A DNA stretch of 64,000 nt, taken from assembly GCA_039111635.1 (NCBI GenBank), contig JBCAQO010000008.1:310001-374000 (forward strand). Direction: 5' to 3'. The notes below the pieces were generated by a model that made no database searches, was not told the DNA's origin, and saw only the letters and a program-made list of their open reading frames with translations. This document shows positions 46,799-57,251 of the stretch, in pieces. A program made the translations under genes and the position numbers. The first letter of the stretch is position 1; the number at the start of each line of letters is the position of its first letter. This DNA is from Heterobasidion occidentale (taxonomy: Eukaryota > Basidiomycota > Agaricomycetes > Russulales > Bondarzewiaceae).

Positions 46799-48122
46799 TG
46801 TAACACGTCCAAAGCACTTGACCAGCCCATCCATTCACGTGCTAAGCACGTGTTAGGACGCTGATGAGCATGCATCCGCGCTAGGGTCCAAGGGAGGTAT
46901 TCGGGAAGCTTTGGGGAGATACCGAACAGCGCTAGACGAGTACCGAAGACGCCGACTCGCACCAAACACGGTCGGTCCCTACCTGACCGACCGCAAGCCA
47001 CCGAAGGACGTTTGGCAGCACTTGGGTCAGTTCGCTCACACTTCACATACTTACCATAACCACACAGGAGTGTTACAATAGGTGTTTACAAGATCGGAGC
47101 CAGTATTCCGTGTCGGCCGATGTGCTCCGTGAGTCGGTCGGTCCTTATCGCTTATCTTCCCAACTTCCACATGGTCGGTCAAATGTGATCTTGCACCATT
47201 AATTGGCTACCTTGGTCATACGTTACTTCCTTCTTATTTTCATTGGTTCTCCAACGCCTGTTCCTGCTACCTACGCTCGGGTGACGGATCCCGAACGTTC
47301 GGGATTTCGCCATCGCTGATTAACTTTTACCTTATCACCTTCGGAACCCATATGGACATCTCACCTACCTTCTTATCTTCTCTGTTCGCTAGGGCTTGGC
47401 GCCCAGTCGACATCTACTCTCATTTCTTGTTCGATATTTTACTTAGGAGCTCTGTTTACTATAAAAACCTACATACAACTCTGGAATAAACCAGCTTTTG
47501 CACCCCACAGTTCAGAGCTCATTTGCACTCGTCTCAACCATCGAAATCGTCTTCGTCGACTTTCGAAAACTTGTCATCCTCGTCGTTCGGCCTTGTTCGC
47601 GTTCGTACTCGTCTCTTTGCTTGTACCCCTCGTCCTCCCTTGCATATTGTCAGAGTCCCGTGTGGCTCTTGAAGCACGTAGTTGTCGGCCGCGACACTAC
47701 CTTCTCGTGACCAACCAAATCGCCGACATGACCAACCAAACGTTCGGTCGGTGTTCGGTGCAGTCCCGAAACCGTTCGGGCGCTATAATCTTATACTCCC
47801 TGTTGTTTCTCAGTATGCCTTCGCTTTCTAAAGTCATCACTAACAATTCCTTGTGTATCAGATACTAGCTCCAGCACCCCTGCCTTAGAGGTTGTTTTAG
47901 TGTTGCGCTCGGCACTTAGAGCCACCTCTAGCGTATCAACGCGGTCCTAACAGATAGCCTGAGGCTTCCTCTACTGTGCCGCAGTAACTATAAATATGTA
48001 CAGGTGAAAGCACGGACCAAGTATCAGTGGGACAGGGACACAAGGTATAGACTTAAAAAGGGTCCAACATATCTCCTATGCAGATCGTGGTAAAAGTACA
48101 GTAAGGCAGTCAGTTTGTAACA
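46799..48122. repeat. B-related LTR relic, interrupted by a family D solo LTR
   Basis: The right part (47950-48122) matches the second half of the element B LTR: GATAGCCT(G/A)AGGC, CTATAAATATGTACAGGTG and CACGGACCAAGTA in order, ending GTTTGTAACA. The left end may be TGTAACACG at 46799. If so, the LTR was about 250 bp before the D insertion. No matching target duplication is seen, so boundaries are tentative. Confidence 0.65.
46862..47938 (+). repeat. solo LTR of family D
   Basis: 1077 bp from TGATGAGCATG to AGCGTATCA, the same termini and length as the LTRs of the element at 54662-63611 but with more substitutions. Flanked by a perfect 4-bp duplication ACGC (46858-46861 and 47939-47942), so it arose by LTR-LTR recombination after a complete insertion. 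TATAAAA near 47459 marks its U3 promoter. Confidence 0.93.
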
Positions 48123-48312
48123 ACCACATCTTGCAATTATAAGCTGATTATGACCATTTAGAATGTTTGCAGTGGCCTTAACCTGCCAACTTATAAGGAC
48201 CATCTGGCCATTCAGATAGCACCTTCAGAAGGGTATTCTGGATTACTTTAAAGGCCTTGTGGTGTTGACCGAATGTCAGCTTTCAGCATCTATCAGAAGT
48301 GGATGAAGGGAG
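48123..48312. other. short unannotated spacer
   Basis: About 190 bp of non-coding sequence up to the family A copy 2 LTR. Nothing is recognised. Confidence 0.4.
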
Positions 48313-49118
48313 TGTTAAGAGCCGGCTCATAACACATGATATATGATCACCTGATCATATGACAAGCGGTCTATGACCAACGGATACGACCTATACCCGG
48401 TGACCGACCCCTTGACTTCACCAGCGGACATTGAGTTATCTTATCTTATCTTTCGTTCCTGGATTAATGATCAGTTACATCACTGACATCATTGATTGCA
48501 TCACGCTTCTCTGATCGCATCATAGATTACATCATTCCGATCGTTGATCGTTTGCTTCTATTTGGTGCCTTGAGCACAGACCTTCTGTAGATCTTGCCCT
48601 AAAGCGGATCGCGTATATATAGAACGAGCCAGATACCTGTATCGCCAGCTCGTTCACCTTTGTTACTCCCCACCTGTTCTTACTCTTGACCTTGGTACTA
48701 GCCATACCTCTGCTACATCATAGTCTTTGCCAATAGGCCAGACTCTTGATTGTCAATAGAACATCTGCTTGAGCATCGGTTTGACTTGCCCTGCACTTCT
48801 CTCCATCATCATCCTCAACCACTCAGTCGTCATCTCAATACTGGCTGAGTTCTACACAGGACTAGCAGTATTCTATCTCGACTTTAGTGGGCAGCATATC
48901 TACTGCCATCCGGGTCCGCATCAGGTCGTACCCGCACATCTGTGGGAAAACCTTTGTGCATTCCTGGAAACACGATACCATCACGAATCTCTCGTACATC
49001 CCGAAATACGCACACAAGTAGCCGCCGGTGCCTTTATCGGACGTACTTGGATTTGGCACGTCCCTCAGTGACTCAGGAGCCTCCTGACACATCACGTGCG
49101 AAGACCAGGTCTTAACAC
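48313..49118 (+). repeat. 5' LTR of family A copy 2
   Basis: 806 bp, TGTTAAGA to TCTTAACA, near identical to 6506-7308. TATA box TATATATAG at 48614-48622. Flank GGGAG (48308-48312) would be the 5' target duplication. Confidence 0.92.
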
Positions 49119-49428
49119 TTGAACGAGCTCACCTGCCCCTGCCTCACTCTGGACGGACTACCCTCCCCAAATACCGAGATCGTCGGCGTCATCACCTTCC
49201 ATTTACACGAAGGCGATTTACGCCGAACGCACACACTCTCCATCACCCTTGTAGCAGAACCACCCGAGGTCATTAGCAGTGCGCTTAACCAAATCACCGA
49301 CAGTTTGTTCAGACCGCTACTCCATCATCCCCCATATCGATATCTACTCGAAAGAGACGGATACGTTGCATTCCCCATCTCTATCCGGATCACGCCCCAC
49401 TACTCCAACCTTCGCCCAGCCAGCGAAG

Positions 49429-50106
49429 ATGAGTACCGCCAAGACCCCGGAACCGGAACCCCCGGACAAAGCCTTTCAACTGCCCAGCGTACCAGACCGA
49501 CTACTGAGAGTCACCCAAGGAAACAGAAATTGGGTCCAGTACACGCAGAGATTCGGGGCGGTCGCCCTCCTAGCCAGAGCGGACGACCAACTCAAGAAGA
49601 AATACTACCTGAGAGGACTCAAGAAAGAACTCGCCGTGCGAGTCCTTCAGGACGGAGTACCAGATCGTTTTGAAGATCTAATAACTCAAACAGGGAAGCA
49701 CACGGAGTCAATGGAAGAAGAAGCTTTTCAAGAAGCTTACAGACCAATCCTATCGCCATACCAGGGAAGGAAAAGGAAGCGCGAAGGTACTGACAATGAC
49801 ATTTGTTTTAGTTGCAGTGAACTAGGACACTGGGCAAGGAACTGCCCAAACCGAAGGAACAAGAAGCCGAAGAAAACCCTATGGGAAAGGATGCAAGGAA
49901 CCCCAGAACGGAACCGATACCAGGAAAAGAAGCTCACGGAAGCTTCGGAGATACAGCATCTCTTGGAACAGATCTCGGATAGGCGCCAGCCAACGCCTAT
50001 TCCGACAAGCAATCGGTTCTCGCCAATCACACACTTATGCGAAGAAGCAGAGTCGAAGAAGATCCCAGACCAGCCATCTCGATCTCTTCGATCTCTCAGA
50101 TTGTAA
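49429..50106 (+). CDS. gag of family A copy 2 with CCHC zinc knuckle
   Basis: 225-residue frame from ATG 49429 (MSTAKTPEPEPPDKAFQLPS) to TAA 50104-50106. It contains a short capsid-like helical region (YYLRGLKKELAVRVLQDGVPDRFEDL) and the knuckle CFSCSELGHWARNC (CX2CX4HX4C). Intact here, unlike copy 1. It overlaps pol from 50037 in the -1 frame. Short for a gypsy gag; the upstream frame is open to 49279 but has no ATG. Confidence 0.88.
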   Translation: MSTAKTPEPEPPDKAFQLPSVPDRLLRVTQGNRNWVQYTQRFGAVALLARADDQLKKKYYLRGLKKELAVRVLQDGVPDRFEDLITQTGKHTESMEEEAFQEAYRPILSPYQGRKRKREGTDNDICFSCSELGHWARNCPNRRNKKPKKTLWERMQGTPERNRYQEKKLTEASEIQHLLEQISDRRQPTPIPTSNRFSPITHLCEEAESKKIPDQPSRSLRSLRL

Positions 50107-50941
50107 AAACAGGGGCACCATCACTTCGAATTGAGATAGATCTCATAGGACTCAATAGGACGGCAAGAACCACTGCGTTAATCGACAGTGGAGCAACCGG
50201 CAACTTCATTAATCGCCGGTTCGTAGAGAAACATCGAGTTGCGACCATCCCCACTCGACCCATCCCCATAAATCATGTGGGAGGAGAATCACTAGGAAAC
50301 ATTACCGCACGAGTAAACATAGGCGTTCGCATTCACGGAGAAAATCGCGGAACGCACCAGGAACGAACCTTACTATTTGTCTCAGACATAGGAAAGGAGG
50401 ACGTGATTCTAGGAACCGACTGGTTGTTAAAGCACAACCCAGAAGTCGACTGGCATGCCTACGGGCTGCACCTCACGAGATGCCCACCCTCCTGTCTAAT
50501 ACAAGGAGGGCCGGTCAAGGCCAAAAGAGCCTTTAGGAAGAAAACGATATTCCCCACCCTCGAGGAGAACAGGATAGAGGCCGAGGGCTATCAGCGCCGG
50601 GACTACAGCATCCCATCACAAAAGGCGGGAATACCTAGGACAGGCCGGAAAGTGGGAAACACCACAGTACCACATCCGCGGACAATACCTAAAGATCCGG
50701 GGTTCACAACCCGAAGGTTGAATGCGCATCTTCGCGCTCGGGCTAAACAAATGGAAGCCCCCACATGGGCCGAAGAAGATGCAACGGAAGACGGTAGCGG
50801 CAAGCCCGCACTTTCCTCCACGAACCTAGACGAAGATGGAGTATACCTCGTCAGGTACCTAGAAACGGGAGCTCTAGAAGCACTGGAACTATACAACGAC
50901 TCCGAGGAAGGAGTAGACATCCACAGAGCCGAAACCCAGGA

Positions 50942-51110
50942 AAAATCGCAGCCTTGGGGCATGCGCGAAGAAAAGTCGCGACCTTGGGGTACGCGCGAAG
51001 ACAAATCGCGGCCTAGGGGTACGCATGAAGAAAAGGAAAATCAGTCGCGGCCTTGGGGCGCACGCAAAGAACTCAAGAATAAGTCGCGGCCTAGGGGCAA
51101 GCGCGAAGAC
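50942..51110 (+). repeat. (R/Q)P(W/R)G minisatellite of family A, five units
   Basis: Counterpart of 4574-4713 with one unit more. Units are about 30-39 bp around TCGCGGCCTTGGGG. Confidence 0.8.
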
Positions 51111-54100
51111 CCGCTCGGGCCGGAACCAAAGAAACAGACCAAGCATACTAACTCACAGCGCTTAGCGGAAGAAGCCGCAAAGGGAAAGCCGGAGTTATCA
51201 TTCGAAGAAATCGTACCAAAGGAATACTGGGACTACAAAGAAGTATTCACCGGACGACCCAAAGGACGGCTCCCACCGGAAAGACCATGGGACCATCATA
51301 TTGACATCAAGGAGGGCATGGAACACTCGTTACGCCCCAAACTCTACAGTCTAAGTCCTATCAAACAGGCCGAGCTCAAGAAATTTATAGAGGAAAATCT
51401 GGCCAAGGGATTCATCAGGGAATCCAAGTCACACATCGCGTCACCCTTCTTTTTCGTCAAAAAGAAGAACGGAAAATTGCGGCCGGTCATGGATTACCGA
51501 CGGTTAAACGAGATAACCGTGAAGAACAAGTACCCCCTGCCGATAATCCAGGAACTTTTAGACCTACTCAAGGATGCGGAATACCTCTCGCTTATGGATG
51601 TTGACACAGGTTTCAACAACATAAAGATGTTTGAGAAGGATATTCACAAGGCGGCATTCCTAACGAATCTAGGAATGTACGAACCCCTCGTCATGTACTT
51701 CAGATTAACGAACTCGCCGGCCACCTTCCAAACCATGATGAACTCGCTCTTCAAGGACCTCATCTACTCGGGGAAAGTTGCGATCTACATGGACGATATC
51801 TTGGTATTCACCAAGACCATGGAAGAACACATCCGAATCGTACGGCAGGTCCTCCAAATATTGAAGGACAACGATCTCTACCTGCAGCCATCGAAATGCC
51901 ATTTCCACAAGAATAAACTGACGTACTTGGGGTACATCATATCGCATGGACACCTGGAAATGGATCCAGTCAAGGTAGAAGGAATCGCGCAGTGGCCGAC
52001 GCCCACTCACGTCAAGGAAGTACAGTCTTTCCTTGGATTCTGCAATTTTTATCGCAGATTTATAAAGGATTACTCGAAAGTAGCACGACCGCTATTCGAG
52101 TTAACACAGAAGGAACACGCCTGGGTATGGACCCCAGGATGCGAGCAGGCCTTCCAACAGCTTAGGAAGGCATTCACCGAGTCACCTGTACTAATCATGC
52201 CGGATACGGAACAGCCATTCCGCATTGAATGCGATGCCTCTGATTTTGCTACAGGTGCAGTACTCTCGCAACAGGCAAGGACGGCAAGTGGCACCATGTG
52301 CCTATATATCGAAATCCCTTGCACCCGCAGAACGAAACTACCCGATATACGACAAGGAACTTCTGGCGGTAGTACGGTCGTTCGAAGCATGGAGACATTA
52401 CTTGGAAGGCGCCACACACCAGGTCGACGTCTGGACCGATCATAAGAATCTGGAATGGTTCAGGACATCACAGAAACTAAATCGTCGACAAGCCCGGTGG
52501 TCGCTTTATTTGTCACGCTTCGACTACAAACTCACACACAAGGCGGGGACCACGAATAAATCAGACGGTCTGTCTCGGAGGCCAGACCATAAAGAGGGGT
52601 GGAATTAGACAATTCGGGAGAAGTCCTCCTCGGGCCGGAAATTTTCGATAAAACAACCCAGCCAAACTCCCGGACCCCCTTCACAGAAGCAACAAACATC
52701 AGATCTGTCCATCTCGGCGCAACAGATCTGATAGAACCTCTCGATCCACAGAAGATCTTCCACCTTAGGGCAACAGGAAGAACGGCGGTTACCATGATCG
52801 AGACGGAGCTTAGGGACCGCATCATAGCAGGAAACAGGGAAGACCCCTGGCTATTGGAAATACTGAAACAGGTCAATGAACTCGGACCAAGATCCCTCAA
52901 GAAAGGCTTGCAGGAATGGAACGAAGAGGACGGCCTCGTACTACATCGCGGAAAGGTTTACGTACCGTCAAACGGAGAACTACGAAGGGACATAATCAAA
53001 CGGCATCACGACAACCGAACAGCGGGACATCCAGGAGTTAGAGGTACCCTGGCGTCAGTCGGTCAAGACTATACTTGGCCCGGAATGTCTAACACGGTAC
53101 AACAATACGTGGAAGGATGCGCAATATGTCAATCAACGAAGAACGACACACACCCAACAATGGTGCCGTTACAGCCTACGGAGATACCGGACCGACCATT
53201 CGGAACAATCACAATGGACTTTATTACAGATCTCCCGGAGTCAAATGGATACGACTCGATACACGTGGTCACGGATCGGTTTAACGAAGACAACGATCAT
53301 CACCCCTTGCAAGAAGACAATCGATTCCGACGGAACGGCGAAATTACTCTTAGATCACACATGGCGACGGTACGGATTACCGGACAAGATAATTTCGGAC
53401 CGCGGAACACAATTTGCGTCTAAAGTAGCACAGGCGCTACTAGAAGAATTAGGAATCAAGTCATCCCTTAGCACGGCTTACCACCCACAGACGGATGGAG
53501 CAACAGAACGGATGAACCAGGAACTGGAGCAATACCTCAGGGCATTTTGCAGCTCCACACAGGACGACTGGGCCGAACTTATTCCCTATGCAGAATATGC
53601 CCACAACTCACACTAGCACTCGGCGACAAAGATCTCGCCGTTCGAGCTCCTTCATGGATACCAACCAAGAGCTTACCCTGCAATCGTCGGAAACACAAAT
53701 GTACCCACTGCCGACAAGCGCCTAGAACTGTTAAAGAAAGCACAGCAAGAAGCAAAGGCCAGTTTGGAAATTGCAGCAGAATCCATGAAGACTCAGCACG
53801 ACAAGTTTGGGGTAGAACTTCCCCCATTCAAGAAAGGCGATCAAGTATGGCTCGACGGAAAGAACATACACACAGATCACCCCTCGGAGAAGTTAAGGCC
53901 AAAAAGATTTGGGCCATTCAAGATTTTGGACACCATAGGAACGGTTAACTATCGGCTAGAATTGCCGAAGAATTGGAGGAAGATACACAACGTCTTCCAT
54001 GCCTCGCGGTTAACCATGTACAAGGAGAACACCACTCACGGTCCAAACTATAGGAAACCTCCACCCGACCTCATCGAAGGACAGGAAGAATTGAGGTCGA

Positions 54101-54657
54101 AAGAATTATAGCATCCCGCCGCTTTGGACGTTGGAAGACCCTACAATACCTAGTCAAATGGAAAGGGTACCCGGAATCCGACAACTCATGGGAATCAGCG
54201 GACGCGGTCAAGAACGCAAAGGAGGAAGTTAGCGACTTCCACAGAAAATACCCACTGGCAGTCCGAGGCATGGGGCCGTCTACTCGGGAATTACAACTCG
54301 CACTCGACAGAAACCAGATAGTGGAACTGTGCGACAGACAAATTCGGCTAATGAAGACCTCGGCAGGGAAGAACTACTCGACGCAGGTTTAACGGTCAAA
54401 CAATCGGAGACCACAATACAGGAAGAAACCTCGAGACGGAAGCTGACACAGACATCAGCAGGAAAGAAACTACTAGGCGCAGGACTAACGGTTAAACAGG
54501 CAGAAACCGCTATACAGGAAGAATCCATAAGGCGCAAGTTACTCGTTCACCCAATAGGGAAGAAACTACTAGCCACGGGAGCCACGGTCGCACACATACG
54601 AGCATCCATGGTGGATGAAGAATACAGGCGAAAGCTCAGGAAAACAAAGCTAGGAAG

Positions 54658-54661
54658 ACGG
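54658..54661. other. target duplication of element D, left copy (ACGG)
   Basis: ACGG precedes the 5' LTR and repeats at 63612-63615 after the 3' LTR. Removing the element restores the copy 1 sequence of pol repeat unit 4. Confidence 0.92.
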
Positions 54662-55738
54662 TGATGAGCATGTACCCGTGCTAGGGTCCGAGGGAGGTAT
54701 TTGGGAAGCTTGGGGAGATACCGAACAGCGTTAGACGAGTACCGAAGATGCCGACTTGCACCGAACACGGTCGGTCCCCACCCGACCGACCGCAACCCTC
54801 CAAAGGACGTGCGGCAGCACTTGGGTCAGTTCGCCCACACTTCACGTACTTACCATGAACACACAGGGGTGTTACGATAGGTGTTTACGAGATCGGAGCC
54901 AGTCTTCCGTGTCGGCCGATGTGCTCCGTGAGTCGGTCGGTCCTTATCGCTTATCTTCCCGACCTCCACATGGTCGGTCAAACGCGATTTTGTACCATTA
55001 CTTGGCCACCCTGGTCGTACGATACCTCTTCTTTATTTTCATTGGTTCTCCAACGCCTGTTCCGGCTACCTACGCTCGGGCGACGGATCCCGAATGTTCG
55101 GGATTTCGCCATCGCTGATTAACTTTTACCTTGTCACCTTCGGAACCCATATGGACATCTCACCTACCTTCTTATCTTCTCTGATCGCTAAGGCTTGGCG
55201 CCCATTCGACATCTACTCTCATTTCTTGTTTAATATTTTACTTAGGGGCTCTGTTTACTATAAAAACCTACATACAACTCTGGAATAAACCAGCTTTTGC
55301 ACCCCACAGTTCAGAGCTCATCCGCACTCGTCGCAACCATCAAAATCGTCTTCGTCGACTTCCGAAAACTTGTCATCCTCGTCGTTCGGCCTCATTCGCG
55401 TTCGTACTCGTCTCTTCGCTCGTACCCCCCCCTCCTCCCTCGTATATTGTCAGAGTCCCGTGTGGCTCTTGAAGCACGTAGTTGTCGGTCGCGACACTAC
55501 CTTCTCGTTACCGACCGAATCCCCGACACGACCGACCGAACGTTCGGTCGGTGTTCGGTGCAGTCCCGAAACCGTTCGGGCGCTATAATCTCACACTCCC
55601 CGTTGCTTCTCAGTACGCCTTCAATTTCTAAAGTCATCACTAACAATTCCTTGTGTATTAGATACTAGCTCCAGCACCCCTGCATTAGAGGTTGTTTTAG
55701 TGTTGTGCTCAGCACTTAGAGCCACCTCTAGCGTATCA
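54662..55738 (+). repeat. 5' LTR of element D
   Basis: 1077 bp, TGATGAGC to GCGTATCA. TATAAAA at 55259-55265. It is rich in TTCGG/CCGA words, including a palindromic CCGAACGTTCGG near 55535. Confidence 0.94.
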
Positions 55739-55741
55739 TTT

Positions 55742-55759
55742 TGGAGCCCACCGCGAGGG
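55742..55759 (+). other. primer binding site of element D
   Basis: TGGAGCCCACCGCGAGGG starts three bases after the LTR, complementary to a tRNA 3' end CCCTCGCGGTGGGCTCCA. The tRNA was not identified by eye. Confidence 0.75.
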
Positions 55760-55880
55760 CTTAGTATTCAAAATTACCTCAAGGAATCTACGTCGCTCGT
55801 CCCGACCAACAGCGGAGCGCGAAGAACGACAAACAGTTATCGATAGCTTCAATACTCAGGAAACATCTGCCGACCGAAGT

Positions 55881-57251
55881 TTGTTCGGAGACGCCGATAT
55901 AGTCCCGGAGCATCTATCCCACCATCACTATCTTGATCTTGAATCCTCGCCATCGCTCTCGCCGCCACCCGACTCCACTTTCTTCTTAACCCCACCGTCG
56001 TCGCCGAACCGATCGCTACTCCCGCCGATTTCCCCCATCCTCGACCTTGCGCTCTTAGAACAATCACCCCTGTCTCCTATACCATCTCTCCACGACGTCC
56101 AGCGAATCGCAAGCCTCGAACGCGAACTATTCACACTCCGAACGCGGGGCGCGAGGGCACGCGAAATGGCGCAGACGGGACGTTCGGCATCTACCCCTTC
56201 ACCGGCCCCCGAACGACGAGCAAGGACCGAAACTCCCGAACCCGAGCCCCGACCGACATCCCCGACTCAGCGACCGCCCCCGGTACCAGCCAAGGACGAT
56301 GCTCCAATCCACCCATACGCCAAAGCCCAGGACGCCACCTACGCACCACCGCACGAGCGCAACATGGGAGCCCCGGCGAAGATACCCTCGGCAAAGAAGG
56401 ACGCTCCGGCCTACAAAACTACGGCGCCGATCTACGACGAGAAGGTAGCAGCCGAGGTCTACAACAGGGCGATGGCCACTCAGGTGACGCTTACCCAGCG
56501 CGAACTACTCTCCCTCTCCGCCGAAGTCCGTTCGCAGGTCAGGGAAGCCACGTCAGCACGCCGATCGCCTACCAAAGACGCCAGCAATGTTCGGACCTTC
56601 TACCAAGATGCCGATCTACCCTATGCCATCGACGATCTCGAACCACCGACTCGACCGACCGTCTCCTCCTTCGTCAATGTCCTGCACCAGCCTGAAACAC
56701 CTCCACCTGGCGCGATCATCATCCCCGACACGTACGAAACATATCTGAAGAGTCTACAGCCCGGTCAGATTCCTCTGCCGTTGATAGTCGCTAAAGAATC
56801 TTCTGCCCTAAGGTCCATTGTTCCCCTCGTCGATCACCAACAGGAAGTCAAATGCGTCATTGACCCGGGTTCACAAGTCATCGCCATGTCGGAAGGCATT
56901 TGCAATGAACTGGCGCTCATCTACGACCCCGAAATTGTCCTCAATATGCAGTCGGCGAATGGCGAAATCGACCGATCCTTGGGCCTGGCACGCAACGTGC
57001 CATTCCTCATCGGCGACATCACCCTGTACCTCCAAGTCCACATCATTCGGAACCCAGCCTACGACGTTCTCCTCGGTCGGCCCTTCGACATCCTCACCGA
57101 AAGTATCGTCAAAAATTATTCAAACGAAGACCAGACGATCACCATCAGAGACCCGAACACGGGACGACGAGCCACCATTCCAACGATCAGACGAGGACCC
57201 CCTCGAGTCCTTCACCGAAGACAAGCGGGTTTTCGCGACTCGATGAATTGA
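55881..57251 (+). CDS. gag of element D with C-terminal aspartic protease
   Basis: Frame of 456 codons; its first ATG is 56166, but it is open further upstream, through the primer binding site into the LTR. N-terminal Pro/Ser-rich region, a central conserved-looking block (KTTAPIYDEKVAAEVYNRAM, QRELLSLSAEVRSQVREAT), then a retropepsin-like domain (VKCVIDPGSQVIAMSEGI to NPAYDVLLGRPF). The active site reads D-P-G-S rather than D-S/T-G, which is unusual. No zinc knuckle is seen. I recall similar proteins in agaricomycete genomes, but no name can be given with confidence. Confidence 0.8.
   Translation: MFGDADIVPEHLSHHHYLDLESSPSLSPPPDSTFFLTPPSSPNRSLLPPISPILDLALLEQSPLSPIPSLHDVQRIASLERELFTLRTRGARAREMAQTGRSASTPSPAPERRARTETPEPEPRPTSPTQRPPPVPAKDDAPIHPYAKAQDATYAPPHERNMGAPAKIPSAKKDAPAYKTTAPIYDEKVAAEVYNRAMATQVTLTQRELLSLSAEVRSQVREATSARRSPTKDASNVRTFYQDADLPYAIDDLEPPTRPTVSSFVNVLHQPETPPPGAIIIPDTYETYLKSLQPGQIPLPLIVAKESSALRSIVPLVDHQQEVKCVIDPGSQVIAMSEGICNELALIYDPEIVLNMQSANGEIDRSLGLARNVPFLIGDITLYLQVHIIRNPAYDVLLGRPFDILTESIVKNYSNEDQTITIRDPNTGRRATIPTIRRGPPRVLHRRQAGFRDSMN

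Larger units (their letters stand above)
50037..54661 (+). pseudogene. pol of family A copy 2, frameshifted and cut by element D
   Basis: Protease (TALIDSGATGNFINRRF), linker minisatellite, RT with YMDD at 51786-51797, then breaks relative to copy 1: single-base losses near 52275-52295 (RNase H), about 52600 and about 54092 (chromodomain), a gained T near 53283, a CAG-to-TAG stop at 53614-53616, and a lost A near 54368. RT also has a Gly-to-Arg change (FGLTNSP to FRLTNSP). The frame ends at 54661 inside repeat unit 4, where element D begins. Most indels are in runs of one base. Confidence 0.88.

Noticed and set aside
49119..49673. 184-codon frame starting right after the family A LTR
   Set aside because: It starts with TTG, and the true gag in another frame begins at ATG 49429 with a zinc knuckle.
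53614..53616. RIP-type mutation as cause of the TAG stop in family A copy 2
   Set aside because: A single CpA-to-TpA change is not enough; neighbouring differences do not show the pattern.
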